DNA of 13,066 nucleotides from Opitutales bacterium (GTDB lineage Bacteria > Verrucomicrobiota > Verrucomicrobiia > Opitutales > T3Sed10-336), in NCBI GenBank assembly GCA_007132315.1, contig SLOW01000234.1:1-13066 (forward strand), written 5' to 3'. The notes under the pieces were generated by a model. The model was not told the origin of the DNA and searched no databases. It worked only from the letters and a program-made list of their open reading frames with translations. Every line of letters starts with the position of its first letter. Position 1 is the first letter of the stretch. Positions 8,682 to 13,066 of this stretch are shown piece after piece. The position numbers were made by a program, and so were the translations under genes.

Positions 8682-9305
8682 TCACCCGACGCCGTCGAAA
8701 AAATCGACCTCGCCGGTTTCCAGGGAATACTCGGCGCCCACCACCAGCAGGCCGTCGTTTCGGATCAAGTCCTCCAGGACAACCGACCCGGTGCGGAGCC
8801 GACCGGACGAGGCCCGGATGTTGGCCCGGACGGCATGGCCGATGAGGGTTTCCCGGTCTTCGTTCGGAGCGGACTCCATGAGGGTGGCCACCGCGGGGCG
8901 AATGCGGTCGATGATCGAACCGATGTTGGGAGACGGGGCGTCCCCGGGTTGTTCGAGGGCGGAAATGGTCGCGGCAACCGCTCCGCAGTTGGAGTGACCG
9001 AGCACGACCACCAGACGCGACCCGAATTCCCGCGCGGCGAACTCCACGCTGCCGATCTGGGAGGGGGCCACGATGTTGCCGGCTACGCGAATGACGAACA
9101 GGTCGCCCAGCCCCTGGTTGAAGACGATCTCGGCGGGCACCCGGGAATCCGAGCAGCCCAGCACGATGGCGAACGGTTCCTGCCCCGCCAGCAGGGCGTT
9201 TCGGCGTGCTTTCAGGGTGTAAGTGTCGCCGCCCCGGACCTCCGAGACGTAGCGATGGTTTCCCTCCTTAAGTCGTTCGAGGGCTTCGGTTGCGTTGAGT
9301 TTCAT
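8682..9305 (-). CDS. Beta-class carbonic anhydrase
   Basis: The protein has 207 residues from ATG 9305; a TTG at 9317 would add four. It converts CO2 and water to bicarbonate and a proton. Zinc ligands are C51 (LGCSDSRVP), H104 and C107 (LGHSNCGAV), with the Asp53-Arg55 dyad present, so a complete active site is visible. GDLFVIRVAGN and the C-terminal GLLVVGAEYSLETGEVDFF are typical of bacterial beta enzymes. There is no signal peptide, so it is cytoplasmic. No strong ribosome site is seen. The gene converges on copA with 20 bp between stop codons and no evident terminator, so the two transcripts probably overlap. Upstream it is divergent from the dehydrogenase gene. No carboxysome, cyanase or transporter partner is in the window, so the role is probably general bicarbonate supply. 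Confidence 0.95.
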   Translation of the reverse strand: MKLNATEALERLKEGNHRYVSEVRGGDTYTLKARRNALLAGQEPFAIVLGCSDSRVPAEIVFNQGLGDLFVIRVAGNIVAPSQIGSVEFAAREFGSRLVVVLGHSNCGAVAATISALEQPGDAPSPNIGSIIDRIRPAVATLMESAPNEDRETLIGHAVRANIRASSGRLRTGSVVLEDLIRNDGLLVVGAEYSLETGEVDFFDGVG

Positions 9306-9360
9306 TTCAGGTACCAATCCGTGTGATCAAAACCGATCTGAATCAATGTTAAATTGGATT

Positions 9361-9388
9361 TTGATGCGCGTTGAATACTCGCTAATCT
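9361..9388 (+). promoter_or_regulatory. Possible promoter of the beta-hydroxyacid dehydrogenase gene
   Basis: TTGATG (9361-9366) and TAATCT (9383-9388) are separated by 16 bp, 62 bp before the start codon, in the AT-richer divergent region 9306-9450. Chance matches of this quality are common. Confidence 0.3.
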
Positions 9389-9450
9389 GGTGTGCAATGC
9401 TGGGATGAGGTGAGTGTCGAACCTGACGAAAACTCCGTATTCGAAAAATT

Positions 9451-10353
9451 ATGACAGAGAGAACTGAATCCGTATCGACTGTCGGCATCATCGGGCTCGG
9501 CTTGATGGGCAAGCCGATGTGTCTCAATCTGCTGAAAAGCGGGTTTTCCGTGTATGCCCACAACCGCAGCCAGGGCAAATGTCGCGAGGTGGAGCGGGAG
9601 GGCGCGGTGACCCCAGGGTCGGCCCGGGCGATGGCGGAACGGGTGGAGGTCGTGATCACCATGCTGCCGGACACCCCCGACGTCGAACGGGTGGTGCTGG
9701 GGGAGGGCGAGGTGCTCGATGCCCTGCGTCCCGGCTCGGTGTTGATCGACATGAGCACCATCAGCCCCGACTTCACCCGCGAACTTGCCGGGCGTTGCCG
9801 GGAAAAGGATATCGCGATGCTGGACGCGCCCGTGACCGGCGGCGACGTGGGTGCGATCAACGGCACCTTGTCGATCATGGTGGGAGGCGAATCCGGCGTG
9901 GTGGAGCGATGCCGGCCGGTGTTCGATGCTCTGGGTTCGACGGTCACCCACGTCGGTCCCGTCGGAACCGGCCAAGTGGTGAAGCTGGCGAACCAGATCG
10001 TGGGCGTCGGCAATCTCCTGGCGATGTCCGAGGGCCTGCTTTTCGCCCGCCGCGCCGGCGTCGATCCGGTGAAGGCGCACCGGGCCATCGAGGGCGGCGC
10101 CGCCGGTTCGTGGTTGTTCACCCACCGGGGCCCGCAGATCCTGACGGAGGACTGGCAGCCCGGCTTTACCGTCGCGCTGCAGCAAAAAGACGTCCGGCTC
10201 GCCCTGGAGGCGGCCGACAAATGCGGCGCTCCTCTACTCGGGACCCACCTGGTGTATTCCCTCTACCAAGCGCTCCTCAACCGGGATCTCGGACAAGACG
10301 GCAATCACGCCCTGATCAAGGCGTTGGAGTACCTGAGCGGAGATCGAAGCTAG
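9451..10353 (+). CDS. NAD(P)-dependent beta-hydroxyacid dehydrogenase (GarR/HIBADH family)
   Basis: The 300-residue protein has an N-terminal Rossmann fold with GIIGLGLMG (G15, G17, G20), the substrate-binding segment DAPVTGGDVGA (125-135), and the catalytic lysine K178 with N181 in GQVVKLANQ. The C-terminal half is the all-helical domain of the family. It matches tartronate semialdehyde reductase (GarR/GlxR) and 3-hydroxyisobutyrate dehydrogenase equally well by eye; the family also contains gamma-hydroxybutyrate and succinic semialdehyde reductases, so the substrate is not fixed. The Arg at position 38-39 (HNRS) just after the second beta strand suggests NADP preference, as in other HNRT-type members. 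Length is normal and the gene looks intact. No clear ribosome site precedes ATG 9451. It stands alone, divergent from the carbonic anhydrase gene. Confidence 0.88.
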   Translation: MTERTESVSTVGIIGLGLMGKPMCLNLLKSGFSVYAHNRSQGKCREVEREGAVTPGSARAMAERVEVVITMLPDTPDVERVVLGEGEVLDALRPGSVLIDMSTISPDFTRELAGRCREKDIAMLDAPVTGGDVGAINGTLSIMVGGESGVVERCRPVFDALGSTVTHVGPVGTGQVVKLANQIVGVGNLLAMSEGLLFARRAGVDPVKAHRAIEGGAAGSWLFTHRGPQILTEDWQPGFTVALQQKDVRLALEAADKCGAPLLGTHLVYSLYQALLNRDLGQDGNHALIKALEYLSGDRS

Positions 10354-10396
10354 AGTCCTAGAACCGAAAAAGTTGTTGCAGATGAGTCAGGTTTTT

Positions 10397-10481
10397 TGAC
10401 ACCGCAGAGGTTGGATGGTCGCAGAGAAATCATTCGGTATGTCCTGTCCTTCTCTGCGATCTTCCCCTCTCTGCGGTGTCA
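10397..10481. repeat. Nested palindromic intergenic repeat
   Basis: Outer 13-bp arms TGACACCGCAGAG (10397-10409) and CTCTGCGGTGTCA (10469-10481) are perfect complements. Inside them, TCGCAGAGAA (10419-10428) and TTCTCTGCGA (10450-10459) form a second perfect 10-bp stem. Exactly nine unpaired bases separate the stems on each side, and the terminal loop is 21 nt. CGCAGAG is shared by both stems, so the element is built from a repeated unit. It lies between convergent genes. The type resembles CGCAGAG-based dispersed repeats known from many environmental bacterial genomes; the element may extend over the rest of 10354-10515. Confidence 0.7.
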
Positions 10482-10493
10482 TTATTCCTGGTC

Positions 10494-10508
10494 TGAGGCT
10501 TCGCCTCA
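10494..10508. other. Short perfect hairpin at the 3' side of the lipid A deacylase gene
   Basis: TGAGGC and GCCTCA pair perfectly around the loop TTC, 7 bp beyond the stop of the minus-strand gene. There is no U-run in the minus-strand transcript, so termination is uncertain; it may be part of the adjacent repeat. Confidence 0.35.
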
Positions 10509-10515
10509 CTAGAAG

Positions 10516-11070
10516 TCAAAACGCGATCACGATGCCGGCCGAGTGGGTGTCGAGGCCGGGGTTGGGTGTGGCGAGACGGGCGTTGGACATGTGCTGGATG
10601 CGGTAACGCAGGCCGATTTCGGGAGTCATCATCCAGGTGATCGAGGCACTGCTTATGAACTGCAGCCGTTGCCCGAAATCCACATCCCCGAACCGGCTCC
10701 GGGTGAGGTAGGCGGGAACGGAGGCGAGACTGACGTAAGCCGGAAACCGCGGCGTGGCCACGCGTACTCCCGGCCCGGCATAGGCGAAACCCGCCCGGTT
10801 GTCGGGGTTGCGCAGGAGGCCGCCACCGGTATGGGCTTCGACGAAGGCGCCGACGTTTCCGATCGGATGGATCCAGTGCCACGGGGTCCGCCAGATCACG
10901 AAGAGGTCGTACTGGCGGAAGTCATCGCCACGCGGAATGCTGCTTCCGGCCCGGAAACCGAATTCCTGGGGTCGAAACGTTCGCGGGCCTTCGCCCCGGA
11001 GAATCGACGAGTTCGTTAACGCCAGTAACAGGAGGATGAGGAGGGATCCGGAAAGGCAGGGAAAACGCAT
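10516..11070 (-). CDS. PagL-like lipid A 3-O-deacylase / acyloxyacyl hydrolase
   Basis: From ATG 11070 the protein has 184 residues with a signal peptide (MRFP, then LLILLLLALTNSS), fitting an outer-membrane beta barrel; a TTG at 11106 would add 12 polar residues ahead of the signal and is less likely. The C-terminal signature RYRIQHMSNARL followed by PNPGLD matches the PagL family. H160 and S162 correspond to catalytic H126 and S128 of Pseudomonas PagL. D174 lies 12 residues after S162, where Pseudomonas PagL has catalytic E140, an acidic substitution. The protein ends in the aromatic VIAF typical of outer-membrane barrels. It would remove the 3-O acyl chain of lipid A in the outer leaflet. 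It lies 183 bp downstream of the nucleotide-sugar dehydratase on the same strand, consistent with an envelope gene neighbourhood. Confidence 0.8.
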   Translation of the reverse strand: MRFPCLSGSLLILLLLALTNSSILRGEGPRTFRPQEFGFRAGSSIPRGDDFRQYDLFVIWRTPWHWIHPIGNVGAFVEAHTGGGLLRNPDNRAGFAYAGPGVRVATPRFPAYVSLASVPAYLTRSRFGDVDFGQRLQFISSASITWMMTPEIGLRYRIQHMSNARLATPNPGLDTHSAGIVIAF

Positions 11071-11231
11071 GGCGGCGAGACCATCCGATTCGGCCTGTTC
11101 TGGCAACCCGCTTTTGTCGCTTACCTCAAGCAGGGAATGACAATAGCGATACCGGTGATCAGAATGAACGCGGAATGGACTTTCACGGAAGTAATGGGTT
11201 TGATACCCTGGATGAAGGGAAGGGCTTCGAG

Positions 11232-11257
11232 TTGATCGCGTCCGCTGGGGCGATCAA
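11232..11257 (-). other. Perfect hairpin over the stop codon of the dehydratase gene
   Basis: TTGATCGC (11232-11239) and GCGATCAA (11250-11257) form a perfect 8-bp stem with a 10-nt loop, and the stop codon lies in one arm. No T-run follows on the minus strand. It may stabilise the 3' end of the message or weaken read-through toward the lipid A deacylase gene. Confidence 0.35.
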
Positions 11258-13066
11258 GTGGCGGCCCGAGCCGGGGTGACTCGGGGGGATATGTCGGATT
11301 TCGCGGTTTCGGAATCGAGGTAGGGAACGTACTCCGGGACGAACTTCTTGAGGAGGAGTTTCAGCGTCCGGGGATCGGGAGAATCGAGCCGCTCGACGAC
11401 TTCCTCCAGCATGCGCTCCACGGACGCGAGCGCTTCGGGATCGCATACCAGGCGGAGGATCTTGGGGTGGTGGGTGGCGACGATGTTCTCGCTCTTGTGG
11501 CTCAGCTCCTCGTACAGCTTCTCGCCCGGGCGAAGACCGACGAATTCGATGTCGATGTCCACTCCCGGTTTCAGGCCGCTGAGCTCGATCAATTGGCGGG
11601 CGAGATCGACGATCCGGACGGGTTCGCCCATATCGAGAACGAAAATCTCTCCGCCCGCCCCCTGGGCGCCGCTTTGCAGCACCAGCCCCACGGCTTCGGG
11701 AATCGTCATGAAAAACCGGGTCACTTCCGGGTGGGTCACCCGCACCGGGCCGCCGGCTTCGATCTGTTTTTTAAAGGTCGGGATGACGCTTCCGGAAGAC
11801 CCCAGCACGTTGCCGAATCGAACGGCCATGAATTTGGTGCCGTCCGGGCGCGCGGCGTACAGCGCTCCGAGAAAAATTTCCGCCAGTCGCTTGCTGGCGC
11901 CCATGACATTGGTGGGGTTGATCGCCTTGTCGGTGGAAATCTGGACGAAGCGTTCGGTTTTGTACTCCTGGGCCAGCCGAGCGACGTTGACCGTGCCCAG
12001 GACGTTGTTGTGCAGGGCCTGGCAGGGCTGACTTTCCATCATCGGCACGTGTTTGTGAGCCGCGGCGTGGAAGACCGTGGCGGGCCGGTAGCGGCCGAAC
12101 AGGTAGCGGATGCGCTGAGAGTCGGAGATGTTGGCCACCAGGGGCAGGACGACGCCGCCGTAACCGTCGTCGGACATTTCCTGTTCGATGGGAAAGAGCT
12201 GGACCTCGGACTGGTCCACCATGATCAGGCGCTTGGGATGGTAGCGGACGATCTGGCGGCACAATTCGCTGCCGATACTTCCTCCCGCACCGGTCACCAG
12301 GACGACCTTGCCTTCGATGATCTGTTTGATGTTTTCGGTCTCCAGCTCGACGGTGTCGCGTCCCAACAGATCGGAGATCTCCACCGATCGCAGCTGGGAC
12401 ACCCGCACCTTGCCGGAGACCAGCTGGAACATCGACGGGACGGTTTCGAATTTCAGTTTGGTCTGCTGGAGGAGCTTGACGATTTCGCTCATCCGTTGGG
12501 CGGAGGCGTTCGGGATGGCGAGGATGACCTCCTCGAACCGCCCGCGGAACTCCCGGTCCCCCAGGTTTTCGGGCGCTCCAAGCACCGGAACGTCGTAGAT
12601 GCGTGAGTGCCACTTGCGCGGGTCGTCATCGAGAAACGCCACCGGGTTGAGGCCGAGTCCCGGTTTGATCCGGAGTTCCTGGGCCAGGTTGGCGCCGACG
12701 TCGCCGGCGCCGATGATCGCCACCGGGCGGGCCGTACCACCCTTGGTTTGCCGTCCGCCGGAGTAACGTTCCCGGGCCAGGCGAAACGTGAGCCGCATGC
12801 CGGCGACTCCCATGAAACTGAAGAGGAAGTCCGCCATGATGACGCTTCGCGGCGGCGTGTTTTCGACGGCCGGAACCCACCACGTCATCGCGATGACCAG
12901 GGAAGCGACCGCCAGGGCGCAGAAAATGCGCCACAGGTCGGGCGTGCTGAAATAGCTCAGCAAGCCCGCGAACTGCCGGAATCCGAACAGGAGGCCGAGT
13001 TTGAGCGGGAGGATCCAGAAGTAGGATTGCAGCAGCTCCTCCCGGTAGCGCGGGGACAGCAGAAAA
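11254..13066 (-). CDS. Membrane-bound nucleotide-sugar 4,6-dehydratase (PglF/WbpM type), start outside window
   Basis: The frame is open to the right edge, so the N-terminus lies beyond it; 603 residues are visible. The first about 95 contain membrane helices (FWILPLKLGLLFGF, IFCALAVASLVIAMTWWV, VIMADFLFSFMGVAGM). Then comes a first Rossmann-like domain (GAGDVG at visible residues 119-124), followed by the catalytic short-chain dehydrogenase domain (TGAGGSIG at 258-265). The active site reads STDKAINPTNVMGASK, with D379, K380 and M388; K and M are eight residues apart as K397 and M405 in PglF, so this is the Met form rather than the Tyr form of soluble FlaA1. GEIFVLDMGEPV and LRPGEKLYEEL are family hallmarks. 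It converts UDP-GlcNAc-type sugars to 4-keto-6-deoxy sugars for capsule, O-antigen or protein glycosylation. Family length is about 600-670, so little is missing. Confidence 0.93.
   Translation of the reverse strand, partial: FLLSPRYREELLQSYFWILPLKLGLLFGFRQFAGLLSYFSTPDLWRIFCALAVASLVIAMTWWVPAVENTPPRSVIMADFLFSFMGVAGMRLTFRLARERYSGGRQTKGGTARPVAIIGAGDVGANLAQELRIKPGLGLNPVAFLDDDPRKWHSRIYDVPVLGAPENLGDREFRGRFEEVILAIPNASAQRMSEIVKLLQQTKLKFETVPSMFQLVSGKVRVSQLRSVEISDLLGRDTVELETENIKQIIEGKVVLVTGAGGSIGSELCRQIVRYHPKRLIMVDQSEVQLFPIEQEMSDDGYGGVVLPLVANISDSQRIRYLFGRYRPATVFHAAAHKHVPMMESQPCQALHNNVLGTVNVARLAQEYKTERFVQISTDKAINPTNVMGASKRLAEIFLGALYAARPDGTKFMAVRFGNVLGSSGSVIPTFKKQIEAGGPVRVTHPEVTRFFMTIPEAVGLVLQSGAQGAGGEIFVLDMGEPVRIVDLARQLIELSGLKPGVDIDIEFVGLRPGEKLYEELSHKSENIVATHHPKILRLVCDPEALASVERMLEEVVERLDSPDPRTLKLLLKKFVPEYVPYLDSETAKSDISPRVTPARAAT

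Noticed and set aside
10391..10481. The T-run at 10392-10397 plus palindrome as an intrinsic terminator
   Set aside because: For plus-strand transcripts the T-run precedes the hairpin, and for minus-strand transcripts the hairpin is followed by A residues, so neither strand has stem then U-run.

Overview
The window is GC-rich, densely coding bacterial chromosome. The gene mix suggests the PVC group, most likely Verrucomicrobiota near Opitutae: a ThuA-like protein beside a Tat-exported sugar isomerase, a GH95 fucosidase with an FHS-family fucose permease, and palindromic intergenic repeats. This placement is inference from gene content; no rRNA or other marker gene is present.

Positions 1-1826 (+) hold the 3' end of a ThuA-like gene and a Tat-signal protein of the hydroxypyruvate isomerase/TIM-barrel family. 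Positions 1827-5907 look like an L-fucose utilisation locus that has been damaged. A GH95 alpha-L-fucosidase gene (-) has lost an internal segment, out of frame, and its whole 3' part, which is replaced by a hairpin-rich repeat-like sequence. An L-galactose/L-fucose dehydrogenase gene (+) is reduced to its N-terminus joined in frame to its C-terminus. An AraC-family regulator (-) and a FucP-type permease (+) appear intact. A 29-bp motif (24 of 29 matching) occurs in inverted orientation at both ends of the regulator gene. It lies upstream of both damaged catabolic genes in the same orientation relative to each, which suggests an operator of this regulator.

Positions 5920-8661 (+) are a copper resistance unit: a terminator for the permease, a CsoR-type operator inside a promoter, csoR, and copA with a complete P1B-1 core but an unusual N-terminal metal-binding loop. 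A beta-carbonic anhydrase (-) converges on copA. Next comes a beta-hydroxyacid dehydrogenase (+) of the GarR/HIBADH type.

Positions 10354-13066 hold a nested palindromic repeat between convergent genes, a PagL-like lipid A deacylase (-), and most of a membrane-bound PglF/WbpM-type nucleotide-sugar 4,6-dehydratase (-) that runs off the right edge. The last two point to cell-envelope polysaccharide and lipid A modification. I found no rRNA, tRNA, CRISPR array, prophage or complete insertion sequence. Apart from the decaying fucose locus with its paired operator-like motifs, the repeats and the variant CopA loop, the window is made of known families; I do not see a wholly new system.
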